Assembly (NCBI GenBank): GCA_027531145.1
Contig: JAPZRF010000049.1
Coordinates: 1-57,010 of the forward strand
DNA: 57,010 nt
Reading direction: 5' to 3'
Origin: Brevundimonas sp.
Lineage (GTDB): Bacteria > Pseudomonadota > Alphaproteobacteria > Caulobacterales > Caulobacteraceae
Part shown: positions 36,154 through 44,525 of the stretch, piece after piece
Layout of the letters: every line of letters begins with the position of its first letter
Numbering within the stretch: position 1 is the stretch's first letter
Notes under the pieces: generated by a model
Database searches by the model: none
The model's input: only the letters and a program-made list of their open reading frames with translations
Told to the model about the DNA's origin: nothing
Position numbers and translations under genes: made by a program

Positions 36154-37015
36154 CGCGACCCGCGCCGAGGCGTTCCGCCTGATTCACAGCCGCACCACCT
36201 GGTTCTGGAGCGTGGTCTTCCTGCCGATCCTGACGCTCGTGATGGGCGTCGGGGCCGCCTACTTCATGAAGGCCCACGCCGAGCGGCTGGTGGCTGGAGC
36301 CGACACGCCGCCCGAGCTTCAGGCCATGCTGGTCTCCGGCCCGATGAACCTCGGCGAGTCCCTGCTGCAGTCCGCCGGCAACCTGGCTGGCCCGGGCCTG
36401 CTGCTGTTCACCCTGATCGGTGCCGCGACGGTCTATGCCGGCGACTATCGCTGGGAGACCTGGCGGCTGCTGCGGCCGCGCAACGGGCGCATCCCGCTTG
36501 TCGTGGGCAAGGTGCTGGTGGTGACTGGTCTCAGCCTGATCGCCATGGTCGTGCTGACCGCCGCCACCATGACCTCCGAGGCCATCCGCGGGGTGATCTT
36601 CGACCGGACCCTCGGGTTCAGCCTCAACGGCGAGCAGACCGGCGCCCTGTTCGGTCTGTGGGGCCTGGCCGCCCTGCGGGTCAGCCAGTTCCTGATGCTG
36701 GGCCTGCTGGCCGCCGTCGCCACCCGCTCGCTGATGGCCGCCCTGTTCGTGCCGCTGGCGGTGGGGGTGGCCCAGTCCCTCGCTCCCAACCTGCTGGGGG
36801 CCATGGGCCAGGCCCCGGACAGCTGGATCGTGCTGCTGGCCAGCCCGGGCGCGGCTCTGGCGGCCCTGCAGGGGCTGCTGGACCCGACCGCCGTCGCCCT
36901 CGCCGACCCCGGCCTGCTGCCGCTCAAGGCCTGGCTCAGCCTGATCGGCTGGACCGTCCTGCCGCTGGCGGGGGCGCTGGTGCTGTTTCAGCGGCAGGAC
37001 TTGTCGAAGGAGTAG
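36143..37015 (+). CDS. ABC transporter permease (ABC-2 type)
   Basis: 290 residues with about six membrane helices: TTWFWSVVFLPILTLVMGVGA, GPGLLLFTLIGAATVYAGDY, LVVTGLSLIAMVVLTAATM, FLMLGLLAAVATRSLM, LFVPLAVGVAQSLAPN and WTVLPLAGALVLF. The YRWETWRLLRPRNGR cytoplasmic loop is typical of ABC-2/BcrB permeases. The ATG at 36143 is inside the ATPase gene end, the normal coupling. Its 3' end overlaps the convergent LysR-type gene by 80 bases. Confidence 0.9.
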   Translation: MWADATRAEAFRLIHSRTTWFWSVVFLPILTLVMGVGAAYFMKAHAERLVAGADTPPELQAMLVSGPMNLGESLLQSAGNLAGPGLLLFTLIGAATVYAGDYRWETWRLLRPRNGRIPLVVGKVLVVTGLSLIAMVVLTAATMTSEAIRGVIFDRTLGFSLNGEQTGALFGLWGLAALRVSQFLMLGLLAAVATRSLMAALFVPLAVGVAQSLAPNLLGAMGQAPDSWIVLLASPGAALAALQGLLDPTAVALADPGLLPLKAWLSLIGWTVLPLAGALVLFQRQDLSKE

Positions 37016-37901
37016 GAGGGGGCGGGCTGGCGGCACCTTCTGCGACCAGCCAGTCCCTGAAGGCGTCAACCGCCGCATCCGGGCGGTCAAGCGGCCGCAG
37101 GAAGACAAAGCGCGACGGCCGGCGCGCGAAGTCGAAGGGCGCTACGAGGCGACCCGAGGCGATGTCCGGGGCCACGAAGGCCCAAGGCGCGATGGCCACG
37201 CCCATCCCCGCCACAGCCGCCTCGATCATCGAGTGATTGTGCGCAAACTCACGCTCCACCGGGGCTGGTGGAAGGGCGATCCCCGTCAGGGTGCTCCAGA
37301 GCGGCCAGGCCTCGGGAAAGGTGGAGGCGTAGAGCCGCGGCAAGCCGGCGAGGACATCGGACGGCCGCGCCGGGTCGATCAGATGGGGCGCAAGCACCGG
37401 CCCCTGGTGCTGCAGCATGAACGGGGTCGCCTCCGCCCCCGGAACCGCCTCGCCGTCCGGCACGATGCGGATCGCGCCGTCGTAGCGGTGCCGCCGGAAG
37501 TCGGCCGGGGCGTAGGACTCCGGGAGACGCACAAGGACGTCCGGATGGGCGGCCAGAAAGCGCTCCAGCCGCGGGATGACCCACTTCATGGCCAGCGTCC
37601 CGAGGCAGGAGATCTCGATCACCCGGCGGTCGTCGGCGCGGACCGCCGACACTGCGCCCTGGATCGTCCGGAACGCCGCCGAAAGCCGACTGGCCAGCTG
37701 CGTTCCCGCGGGCGTCAGCTCCAAACGCCGACGGGAGCCCGACACCAGCTGAACCGCCAGCGTATCCTGAAGCAGGCGCACCTGTCGGCTGACGGCGCCG
37801 TGGGTCACGCACAGTTCGGCGGCCGCCGCGGTCATCGAGCCGTGCCGCGCGAAAGCCTCGAACGCCCGCAGCGCCGTCAGAGGGGGCAAGGGAGCCGTCA
37901 T
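36936..37901 (-). CDS. LysR-family transcriptional regulator (GcvA-like)
   Basis: 321 residues from ATG at 37901. The N-terminal winged helix, LPPLTALRAFEAFARHGSMT then AAAELCVTHGAVSRQVRLLQ, is the GcvA/AmpR subtype. The periplasmic-binding-like effector domain runs to about residue 290 (CLGTLAMKWVIPRLERF, AVAGMGVAIAP). The last 25 residues are a low-complexity Pro/Ala tail (ASPPPPTPSTSPAAETAP) that overlaps the end of the convergent permease gene. The target is not obvious; a small membrane-protein gene lies divergently upstream. Confidence 0.9.
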   Translation of the reverse strand: MTAPLPPLTALRAFEAFARHGSMTAAAAELCVTHGAVSRQVRLLQDTLAVQLVSGSRRRLELTPAGTQLASRLSAAFRTIQGAVSAVRADDRRVIEISCLGTLAMKWVIPRLERFLAAHPDVLVRLPESYAPADFRRHRYDGAIRIVPDGEAVPGAEATPFMLQHQGPVLAPHLIDPARPSDVLAGLPRLYASTFPEAWPLWSTLTGIALPPAPVEREFAHNHSMIEAAVAGMGVAIAPWAFVAPDIASGRLVAPFDFARRPSRFVFLRPLDRPDAAVDAFRDWLVAEGAASPPPPTPSTSPAAETAPAPPPAAGRSSRSG

Positions 37902-37974
37902 GTGATCTCGCCTCACATTCCCGCATCGGATTAATCGTTTTCGTCGTCAACGCAATTCGCGTTGAAGCTGGCCG

Positions 37975-38088
37975 ATGCCGCCGTTCGACAATCGCCCCCC
38001 GCCGCCCCCGTCCCGATGGGATCGCATCGCCTATGCGCTCTGCGCCGTCATGATCTGGCTCGCCCTGCTCTACGAGATCCTGACATGA
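37975..38088 (+). CDS. Very small single-pass membrane protein (37 aa)
   Basis: ATG at 37975 opens 37 residues: a Pro-rich head (MPPFDNRPPPPPSRWDR), then one membrane helix (IAYALCAVMIWLALLYEIL). Third positions are almost all G/C. The ribosome binding site is weak. The stop codon abuts the bidirectional-looking terminator of the ribosomal operon. It would be divergently expressed from the LysR gene. It may be real but is unproven. Confidence 0.45.
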   Translation: MPPFDNRPPPPPSRWDRIAYALCAVMIWLALLYEILT

Positions 38089-38121
38089 AAAAAGGGGCAA
38101 CACGGTCGCCCGGATCGCCCC
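38088..38121 (-). terminator. Terminator of the ribosomal superoperon
   Basis: On the minus strand GGGGC (38121-38117) and GCCCC (38098-38094) form the base of a hairpin followed by six T (38093-38088). It lies 25 bases past the rplQ stop. Confidence 0.75.
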
Positions 38122-38145
38122 AGAAATCTCGTCCCGTCCGACGGA

Positions 38146-38571
38146 TCAGGCGGCGTTGTCGGCCTCGAAGCCGTTGTCCTGCACCGGGCCCGAATCCTGG
38201 CCCTTGGCCGAGACGTCGCGGTCGACGAACTCGATCACCGCCATCGGGGCGTTGTCGCCGCGGCGGAAGCCGGCCTTCATGATGCGGATGTAGCCGCCGT
38301 TGCGCTCGGCGTAGCGCGGGCCCAGCGTCTCGAAAAGCTTGCCCACCTGCGGCACGTCGCGGACGGCGCTGATGGCCTGACGGCGGGCGTGCAGGTCGCC
38401 CCGCTTGGCCAGCGTCACCAGCTTCTCGACGAAGGGCCGCAGCTCCTTCGCCTTGGGCAGGGTCGTGGTGATCTGCTCATGCTTGATCAGGCTGGCCGCC
38501 ATGTTGGCGAACATGGCCTGGCGATGGCTGACCGTACGGCCAAGCTTGCGATGGGCGGCACCGTGGCGCAT
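38146..38571 (-). CDS. rplQ: 50S ribosomal protein L17
   Basis: L17 sits at the peptide exit side of the large subunit. The 141 residues begin with the invariant [20 protein letters not shown] and include [24 protein letters not shown] sequence. The acidic tail after residue 115 is usual in alphaproteobacteria. It is the last gene of the alpha operon, 112 bases after rpoA. Confidence 0.97.
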   Translation of the reverse strand: MRHGAAHRKLGRTVSHRQAMFANMAASLIKHEQITTTLPKAKELRPFVEKLVTLAKRGDLHARRQAISAVRDVPQVGKLFETLGPRYAERNGGYIRIMKAGFRRGDNAPMAVIEFVDRDVSAKGQDSGPVQDNGFEADNAA

Positions 38572-38683
38572 CGGGGTATCTCCTACTCAACCCTGGTTTC
38601 CGGGCTCTGCCGGACCTGGGGCCTATCTCATTCTAACCGCCCCTGCCGCGATCCCGAAGGGCCGCAGGGCGGAGGGGTTGAAC

Positions 38684-39703
38684 TCAGATCTGGTCTTCGA
38701 ACTTCTTGGCGAGGTCTTCGATGTTCTCCGGCGGCCAGTTCGGTACATCCATGCCGAGGCTGAGGCCCATGGTCGCCAGCACTTCCTTGATCTCGTTCAG
38801 CGACTTGCGGCCGAAGTTCGGGGTGCGAAGCATCTCGCCCTCGGTCTTCTGGATCAGGTCGCCGATGTAGACGATGTTGTCGTTCTTCAGGCAGTTGGCG
38901 GAACGGACCGACAGCTCCAGTTCGTCGACCTTCTTCAGCAGCGCCGGGTTGAACGGCAGATCGGGCTTGCCGTCCTGCGCCTCAACCGCGGCCTTCGGCT
39001 CCTCGAAGGTGATGAAGATCTGCAGCTGGTCCTGGAGGATGCGCGAGGCGTAGGCCACGGCGTCCACGGGCGAGACGGCACCGTTGGTCTCCACTTCCAT
39101 GACCAGCTTGTCGTAGTCGAGCGACTGGCCCTGACGGGTCGGCTCGACGCGATAGGCGACGCGCTTGACCGGCGAATACAGGGCGTCGACCGAAATCAGG
39201 CCGATCGGCGCGTCTTCCGGGCGGTTGAGCTCGGCGGCGACATAGCCCTTGCCGGTCTGGACCGTCAGCTCCATGCGAACAGAGGCACCCTCATCGAGGG
39301 TGCAGATGACGTGACCGGGGTTCAGAACCTCGATGTCGGCCGGCGCGTCGATCTGGCCGGCGGTCACCGGACCGGGGCCCGTGGCGCGCAGGGTCATGCG
39401 CTTCGGCCCTTCGGCATGCATGCGCAAGGCCAGCTGCTTGATGTTCAGAACGATGTCGACGACGTCCTCGCGCACGCCTTCCAGCGACGAGAACTCGTGG
39501 ACCACGCCGTCGATCTGGATCGCGGTGACGGCGGCACCCTGGAGCGACGACAGCAGCACCCGACGCAGGGCATTGCCAAGCGTCACGCCGAAGCCGCGCT
39601 CAAGCGGCTCGGCGACCAGTCGCGCCTTGCGCAGCGGGTCTGCACCGGCGTCGATCTGCGGCTTCTCGGGACGGATCAGCTCTTGCCAGTTACGTTCGAT
39701 CAT
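38684..39703 (-). CDS. rpoA: RNA polymerase subunit alpha
   Basis: The 339-residue alpha subunit. The N-terminal dimerisation domain ([20 protein letters not shown]) runs to about residue 235. The C-terminal domain, which binds UP elements and activators, has [20 protein letters not shown] and [14 protein letters not shown]. Length and order are normal. It is in the alpha operon between rpsK and rplQ. Confidence 0.98.
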   Translation of the reverse strand: MIERNWQELIRPEKPQIDAGADPLRKARLVAEPLERGFGVTLGNALRRVLLSSLQGAAVTAIQIDGVVHEFSSLEGVREDVVDIVLNIKQLALRMHAEGPKRMTLRATGPGPVTAGQIDAPADIEVLNPGHVICTLDEGASVRMELTVQTGKGYVAAELNRPEDAPIGLISVDALYSPVKRVAYRVEPTRQGQSLDYDKLVMEVETNGAVSPVDAVAYASRILQDQLQIFITFEEPKAAVEAQDGKPDLPFNPALLKKVDELELSVRSANCLKNDNIVYIGDLIQKTEGEMLRTPNFGRKSLNEIKEVLATMGLSLGMDVPNWPPENIEDLAKKFEDQI

Positions 39704-39792
39704 GGATGTCCCTCGAAACGGGTTTCGCCGGCTCAGGGCCTGGGCTCAGGCGCACGGAACCGGCGGGAATAGGGGGGGGTAACGCGAGACGC

Positions 39793-40182
39793 CTAAACGC
39801 GACGGCGCTTCGGCGGACGGCAACCATTGTGCGGCATCGGCGTCACGTCGCGGATCGTCGTGATGGTCATGCCAACGGCCTGCAGGGCGCGCAGGGCCGA
39901 CTCACGGCCCGAACCGGGGCCCGAGACGTTCACTTCGAGCGTCTTCACGCCGTGCTCGGCGGCCTTCCGGCCGGCGTCTTCGGCCGCCATCTGGGCGGCG
40001 TACGGGGTCGACTTGCGCGAACCCTTGAAGCCCATGTGCCCGGCCGAGGACCAGGAGATGGCGTTCCCCTGGGCGTCGGTGATGGTCACCATGGTGTTGT
40101 TGAAGCTGGCGTTCACATGCGCCACGCCCGAGGTGATGTTCTTGCGTTCGCGGCGCTTGACGCGACCCGGTTCCTTGGCCAT
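39793..40182 (-). CDS. rpsK: 30S ribosomal protein S11
   Basis: S11 lines the platform and mRNA exit of the small subunit. The 129 residues show [40 protein letters not shown] and the conserved C-terminus [15 protein letters not shown]. It lies 16 bases after rpsM. Confidence 0.98.
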   Translation of the reverse strand: MAKEPGRVKRRERKNITSGVAHVNASFNNTMVTITDAQGNAISWSSAGHMGFKGSRKSTPYAAQMAAEDAGRKAAEHGVKTLEVNVSGPGSGRESALRALQAVGMTITTIRDVTPMPHNGCRPPKRRRV

Positions 40183-40198
40183 CGGTCAGGACTCTCCC

Positions 40199-40567
40199 TT
40201 ACTTCTTCTTGCCGGCGATCGGCTTGGCCGGGCCCTTGCGGGTGCGGGCGTTGGTGTGGGTGCGCTGGCCGCGCACCGGCAGGCCCTTGCGGTGACGCAG
40301 GCCGCGATAGCAGGCCAGGTCCATCAGCCGCTTGATGTTCATCGAGGTCTCGCGACGCAGGTCACCCTCGACCGTGTGGTCGCGGTCGATGGTCTCACGA
40401 ATCTGCAGGATCTCGGCGTCGGTCAGCTGGTTCACACGACGCGCCGCCTCGATGCCCACCTTGCCGGTGATCGATTTGGCGGCCGCCGGGCCGATGCCGT
40501 GGATGTACTGCAGCGCGATCTCAACGCGCTTGTTGGTCGGGATGTTGACGCCAGCGATACGGGCCAC
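40199..40567 (-). CDS. rpsM: 30S ribosomal protein S13
   Basis: S13 contacts the P-site tRNA and 50S bridges. The 122 residues start at GTG ([20 protein letters not shown]), with GGAG six bases before, and end in the basic [20 protein letters not shown] tail. It is the first gene of the alpha operon and has its own promoter and hairpin-bearing leader. Confidence 0.98.
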   Translation of the reverse strand: MARIAGVNIPTNKRVEIALQYIHGIGPAAAKSITGKVGIEAARRVNQLTDAEILQIRETIDRDHTVEGDLRRETSMNIKRLMDLACYRGLRHRKGLPVRGQRTHTNARTRKGPAKPIAGKKK

Positions 40568-40599
40568 GAATGTCTCCAGATGCGCGTGTTCGGACGCAT

Positions 40600-40629
40600 A
40601 AAACGCTCCGGTCGACAGACCTGGAGCGT
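40600..40629 (-). promoter_or_regulatory. Terminator-like hairpin in the rpsM leader (attenuator candidate)
   Basis: Minus-strand CGCTCC-A-GGTC (40628-40618) pairs with GACC-GGAGCG (40613-40604) around TGTC, an 11-bp stem counting the terminal A-T with one bulged A. TTTT follows at once (40603-40600). It lies between the promoter and the start codon, about 33 bases before rpsM, where an intrinsic terminator would control the operon. Confidence 0.6.
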
Positions 40630-40653
40630 GACGCGCCCTTCGCGGAAGCGCGC

Positions 40654-40681
40654 CTTATACAGGGGATTGACCGGGCGTCAA
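40654..40681 (-). promoter_or_regulatory. Promoter of the alpha operon (rpsM)
   Basis: Minus-strand TTGACG (40681-40676), a 16-base spacer and TATAAG (40659-40654), followed by GCGCG. It is the best sigma-70-type match I found in the window. The leader to rpsM would be about 80 bases. Confidence 0.65.
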
Positions 40682-40710
40682 CGGGTTGCGGGCGGATAGG
40701 CTCCCAACGA

Positions 40711-41463
40711 TCAGTTCCCGCGAGGCCGGGGTGCGTTCCGGCCAAAGGCCAGCTCGATCACCGCACGCACCGAGTCGTCCGGCCGGCCATCCTCCAGTGC
40801 CGGCCGGAAGCGGTACAGCTCTATCGCTACGCGGATGCCGGCCGCGCCGAACCCCTGCTCCGCCGGTGCTTCCTCCAGCACCCGGCAGTCATCCAGACGC
40901 GTGTCGGCGCGGATGCGGCAGCTGACGACCGCCAGGCCCGACACATTGCGACGGAGCGCCTCCGGCGGGTGGAAGGCGCGTAGCTCGCGCAACACGGGCT
41001 GGCGCAGATTGCGCGGCGGGGTTCGAACACCCGCGCCAGAGCCCTCGCCGGGACCGGTCCCCTCGCCGCGCCCCTCCCCTTCCCCGCCAAGGCCGAATCC
41101 GGGCTTGGCACCGACCGTCGAGGCTATGCCAACGGTCAGAGCCGGCTCTGGCACCTGGGCCAGGGGAGGCGGAACCTCGGGCGTCACAGGCCTTGTCGGG
41201 GGCTCGGACGGCCGCAGGCGGCTCAGGCTCGCCGGTGCGCCCCCGCCGCTCTTCCCTGCTGCCGACCGCGGCGGCGGGAGCGGGGCCGGTGGCAGGGCGA
41301 TCAGGCTCACGTCCATGGCCAGGGGCGAAGGCGTGTCTGGCGGCGTCGCGCGCAGGGAAACGGCGGCGAACACGACCGCATGCAGGCCGACGACGACCGC
41401 CGTCAGCCCGACATTGCGGCGGGCGCCCCCACCCGTCAGCAAAGATGTTCGCGACGAAGCCAT
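40711..41463 (-). CDS. TonB-family protein (energy transducer-like)
   Basis: 250 residues with the TonB plan. An N-terminal membrane helix (VGLTAVVVGLHAVVFAAVSL) is followed by a Pro-rich span (about residues 55-110) and a Gly/Glu run (GLGGEGEGRGEGTGPGEGSG). The C-terminal TonB domain has FHPPEALRRNVSGLAVVSCR, LDDCRVLEEAPAEQGFGAAG and YRFRPALEDGRPDD. Such proteins transmit proton-motive force to outer-membrane receptors or act as structural relatives. It sits on the same strand between adk and rpsM, a place normally held by ribosomal genes. No exbB/exbD is nearby. Confidence 0.82.
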   Translation of the reverse strand: MASSRTSLLTGGGARRNVGLTAVVVGLHAVVFAAVSLRATPPDTPSPLAMDVSLIALPPAPLPPPRSAAGKSGGGAPASLSRLRPSEPPTRPVTPEVPPPLAQVPEPALTVGIASTVGAKPGFGLGGEGEGRGEGTGPGEGSGAGVRTPPRNLRQPVLRELRAFHPPEALRRNVSGLAVVSCRIRADTRLDDCRVLEEAPAEQGFGAAGIRVAIELYRFRPALEDGRPDDSVRAVIELAFGRNAPRPRGN

Positions 41464-41519
41464 GGCCTCATCCCCACACTTTCGGGATGAACACCGGCTG
41501 ACCGCCGGAGTTCCGCCCC

Positions 41520-42083
41520 TCAGCCCGCGAGGGCCGCGTCGACCGCCGCGGCGACGCTCTCGATCGAGCCCATGCCGTCAAGTTCCACCAGCTTCCCCTG
41601 GGCCTCATAGTAGGGCAGCAGTGGCGCGGTGTTGCGGTTGTAGGCGTCGAGCCGGACGCCGAAACTATCCGGATTGTCGTCGGGGCGCCCCTGCTCGGCG
41701 AAGCGCCTCGTGATACGCTCGGTAAGGGCCGCGTCGTCGACCTTGAGCCGGATGACCCGGTCGATCCGCCGACCGCGACCGGCCAGCATGCGATCCAGTG
41801 CTTCGGCCTGGGCCACGGTGCGGGGGAAGCCGTCAAAGATGGCACCGCCGGCAGCCTCGGCCTCCGGCAGGCGCTCCTCTATCAAGGCGATGACGATCTC
41901 GTCGGAGACCAGCTCGCCGCGGGCCATGATGCCCTTGACCCGCTCGCCCAGCTCCGAGCCGGAGGCGATCGCCGCGCGCAGCATATCGCCCGTAGAAAGC
42001 TGCACCATGCCGCGCTGCTCGACCAGGCGCTTGGCCTGGGTACCCTTGCCGGCCGCAGGCGGCCCGAACAGGATCAGGTTCAT
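41520..42083 (-). CDS. adk: Adenylate kinase
   Basis: This interconverts AMP, ADP and ATP. The 187-residue short form has the P-loop GPPAAGKGTQAKR (from residue 7), AMP-binding GFPRTVAQAEAL and RVIRLKV. The large zinc-type LID of longer enzymes is missing, as usual for this group. It lies 23 bases after secY, the common secY-adk pairing. Confidence 0.97.
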   Translation of the reverse strand: MNLILFGPPAAGKGTQAKRLVEQRGMVQLSTGDMLRAAIASGSELGERVKGIMARGELVSDEIVIALIEERLPEAEAAGGAIFDGFPRTVAQAEALDRMLAGRGRRIDRVIRLKVDDAALTERITRRFAEQGRPDDNPDSFGVRLDAYNRNTAPLLPYYEAQGKLVELDGMGSIESVAAAVDAALAG

Positions 42084-42106
42084 CGTCGCCCTCCGTCGTT
42101 CACACG

Positions 42107-43483
42107 TCAGCGACGCACGGGCGTGGGCACGCCGCGGCCGCCCCGACGCAGCTTGGCTTTCTTGATCAGCCCCTCGTACTGGTGCGCCAGCAGATGGGAC
42201 TGGATCTGCGCCACGGTGTCCATAGTCACCGACACCACGATCAGGATCGAGGTGCCGCCGAAGTACAGGCTGTTACCCATCTGGGCGACCATGAACTCGG
42301 GCAGCAGGCAGACGAGCGTGATGTAGGCCGCGCCGATCACCGTCAGGCGGGTCAGCACATAGTCGAGATACTCGGCCGTGCGCTTGCCGGGGCGGATGCC
42401 CGGCAGGAAGCCACCGTACTTCCTCAGGTTCTCTGCCGTATCCTCCGGATTGAAGGTGATCGAAGTGTAGAAGAAGCAGAAGAAAATGATCAGGGCCGCA
42501 TAGAGGGCCATGAACAGCGGCTGACCGTGGTTCAGCTGGCCCGTCAGGGCCGGCAGCCAGCCCATCCACGCCGGCAGGTCGGCGTTGGCGGTCATCTGCG
42601 CCACCGTGGCCGGCAGCAGCAGAAGCGACGAGGCGAAAATCGGCGGGATGACGCCCGCCGTATTGACCTTCAGAGGCAGGAATGACCGCTCCCCGCCGAC
42701 CATGCGGTTACCTTCCTGGCGCTTCGGATACTGGATCAGCAGCCGGCGCTGGGCGCGCTCCATGAAGACGATGAAGATGATCGTTGCCACCGCCAGAACG
42801 GCGATGAACAGCAGGGCGAAGGCCGACATCTGGCCTTCCTGGGCGAGGCCCAGAAGACGGGCGATGGTGCCGGGCAGCACGGCCACGATGCCGGCAAAGA
42901 TGATCAGGCTGATGCCGTTGCCGACGCCGCGGCTGGTCACCTGCTCACCGAGCCACATGAGGAACATGGTGCCGCCGGTCAGGGTCACGACCGTGGTGGC
43001 GATGAAGAAAAGGCCGGGCGAGTCTACCAGCCCCTGGCTGGCGTTCAGGCCGACGGCGATGCCGAACGACTGCGCCACCGCGAGGATCACGGTCAGGTAA
43101 CGCGTGTACTGGTTCAACTGCTTGCGGCCTGCCTCGCCGCCTTCCTTGCGCAGCTTTTCCCAGGGCGGATACACCGCGCCCATCAGCTGCACGATGATCG
43201 ACGCCGAGATGTAGGGCATCACGTTCAGGGCGAACACGGCCATCCGCTCGACGGCACCGCCCGAGAACATGTTGAACATGTCGAGGATGCCGCGCTGGCC
43301 GTCCGGGTTCTGGAAGAACTGCAGGAAGGCCTCGGAATTGATCCCCGGGATCGGCACATAGGTGCCGATGCGGTAGACCAGCAGTGCGCCCAGCGTGAAC
43401 AGCAGGCGCTTGTGCAGCTCGGTCGCGCGGGCGAACGAGCCGATGTTCATGTTGGCGGCGAGTTGTTCAGCGGCCGAAGCCAT
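42107..43483 (-). CDS. secY: Protein translocase subunit SecY
   Basis: The channel of the Sec translocon, 458 residues with ten membrane helices. RIGTYVPIPGINSEAF at helix 1, FSGGAVERMAVFALNVMPYI in the plug region, NTAGVIPPIFASSLL and GIRPGKRTAEYLDYVLTRLT are conserved. It is preceded by a terminator-like hairpin after rplO and followed by adk. rpmJ, often next to secY, is not here. Confidence 0.98.
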   Translation of the reverse strand: MASAAEQLAANMNIGSFARATELHKRLLFTLGALLVYRIGTYVPIPGINSEAFLQFFQNPDGQRGILDMFNMFSGGAVERMAVFALNVMPYISASIIVQLMGAVYPPWEKLRKEGGEAGRKQLNQYTRYLTVILAVAQSFGIAVGLNASQGLVDSPGLFFIATTVVTLTGGTMFLMWLGEQVTSRGVGNGISLIIFAGIVAVLPGTIARLLGLAQEGQMSAFALLFIAVLAVATIIFIVFMERAQRRLLIQYPKRQEGNRMVGGERSFLPLKVNTAGVIPPIFASSLLLLPATVAQMTANADLPAWMGWLPALTGQLNHGQPLFMALYAALIIFFCFFYTSITFNPEDTAENLRKYGGFLPGIRPGKRTAEYLDYVLTRLTVIGAAYITLVCLLPEFMVAQMGNSLYFGGTSILIVVSVTMDTVAQIQSHLLAHQYEGLIKKAKLRRGGRGVPTPVRR

Positions 43484-43521
43484 TACGCGTCCCCACGACT
43501 CTGGAGGTCGTCAGATAGGTG

Positions 43522-43547
43522 AAAAGCGGCCCTCATGCGAGAGCCGC
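43522..43547 (-). terminator. Terminator-like hairpin between rplO and secY
   Basis: Minus-strand GCGGCTCTC (43547-43539) and GAGGGCCGC (43534-43526) form a 9-bp stem with one G-U pair and a GCAT loop. TTTT follows at 43525-43522. It may reduce readthrough into secY. Confidence 0.6.
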
Positions 43548-43576
43548 CCTCACGTTTCATCCGCAGGCGGCCGGCC

Positions 43577-44170
43577 TCAGGCCCTGGCTGCCGTCCGGCG
43601 GGCGCGGGCGGAGATCTTGTTGGCGGCCCCCTTCGGCACCTTGGGGGCCGGAGCCTTGCCCTTGGCGGCGTTGCGCTTCTCGACGCGGGCGGCCGCAGCG
43701 GTCTCGGCGGCGATACGCTGCTGGACAACCGAGCCGCCAGCGGCCTCGATCGCCTTGATCGCGCCCGACGAGGCCGACCAGACCACCAGGTTCAACTTCG
43801 CCTTGAGCTCGCCCGAGCCGAGCACCCGCACGCCGTCCTTGACGCGGCGGATCACGCCGGCGGCCACCAGGGTCTCGCCGTTGATCTCGGCCTTGGCGTC
43901 CAGCTTTCCGGCTTCCACGGCATCCTGCAGACGCCATAGGTTTACTTCAGCCAGCTTCAGCGCGCCCGGATTGTTGAAGCCACGCTTCGGCATGCGCATG
44001 TAGAGCGGCATCTGGCCGCCCTCGAAGCCGCCGATGGCGACGCCCGAGCGGGACTTCTGACCCTTTACGCCGCGACCTGCGGTCTTGCCCTTGCCCGAGC
44101 CCGGGCCACGGCCGACGCGCAACCGCTTCTTGTGGGCACCTTCGTTGTCGCGGATTTCATTGAGCTTCAT
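43577..44170 (-). CDS. rplO: 50S ribosomal protein L15 with C-terminal extension
   Basis: An assembly protein of the large subunit. The N-terminus [40 protein letters not shown] and [17 protein letters not shown] are standard. The protein is 197 residues against about 144 in E. coli. The extra part, from about residue 155, is an Ala/Lys/Arg-rich tail ([20 protein letters not shown]) that probably binds rRNA. Confidence 0.97.
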   Translation of the reverse strand: MKLNEIRDNEGAHKKRLRVGRGPGSGKGKTAGRGVKGQKSRSGVAIGGFEGGQMPLYMRMPKRGFNNPGALKLAEVNLWRLQDAVEAGKLDAKAEINGETLVAAGVIRRVKDGVRVLGSGELKAKLNLVVWSASSGAIKAIEAAGGSVVQQRIAAETAAAARVEKRNAAKGKAPAPKVPKGAANKISARARRTAARA

Positions 44171-44229
44171 GTGCCTGATCCTTTCGGGTGCTAACGCCCG
44201 GCACGGTGGCCGGACTCGGCGTTAAAACA

Positions 44230-44316
44230 GAGTGGCGAGTGGCGAGTGATGAGTGGCTAGTCAAGGAGAACTGGCATTGCCAACCGTCCTCACTCGTCAC
44301 TCGTCACTCGCCACTC
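44230..44316. repeat. 26-bp inverted repeat inside the spc operon
   Basis: The left arm 44230-44255 (GAGTGGCGAGTGGCGAGTGA, then TGAGTG) and the right arm 44291-44316 are reverse complements at 24 of 26 positions around a 35-base loop. Each arm is itself built of GAGTGRCGAGTG units. It lies between rpmD and rplO, which are normally almost adjacent. Confidence 0.85.
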
Positions 44317-44333
44317 CCGCTCGGAGAGCGGAC

Positions 44334-44522
44334 TTACTTCTCGACCACTTCCACCATGTGGGCGACCCTGGCGATCATCCCTCGCACGGCGGGGGTGTCC
44401 TCAAGGGTCACCTCACGGCCGAGGCGGTTCAGGCCCAGGCCTTGCAGGGTGGCTCGCTGATCCGACTTGCGGCGGATCGGGCTGCCGGTCTGACGAACGG
44501 TGACGGTCTTCTTCTCGGCCAT
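44334..44522 (-). CDS. rpmD: 50S ribosomal protein L30
   Basis: A 62-residue L30: [40 protein letters not shown] and [14 protein letters not shown] match the family throughout. It starts three bases after rpsE and is followed by an unusually long 163-base gap that contains an inverted repeat. Confidence 0.97.
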   Translation of the reverse strand: MAEKKTVTVRQTGSPIRRKSDQRATLQGLGLNRLGREVTLEDTPAVRGMIARVAHMVEVVEK

Positions 44523-44525
44523 CTA

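Noticed and set aside
44230..44316. Possible CRISPR-like short repeats
   Set aside because: The units are inverted and contiguous, without regular spacers; it is a palindrome, not an array.
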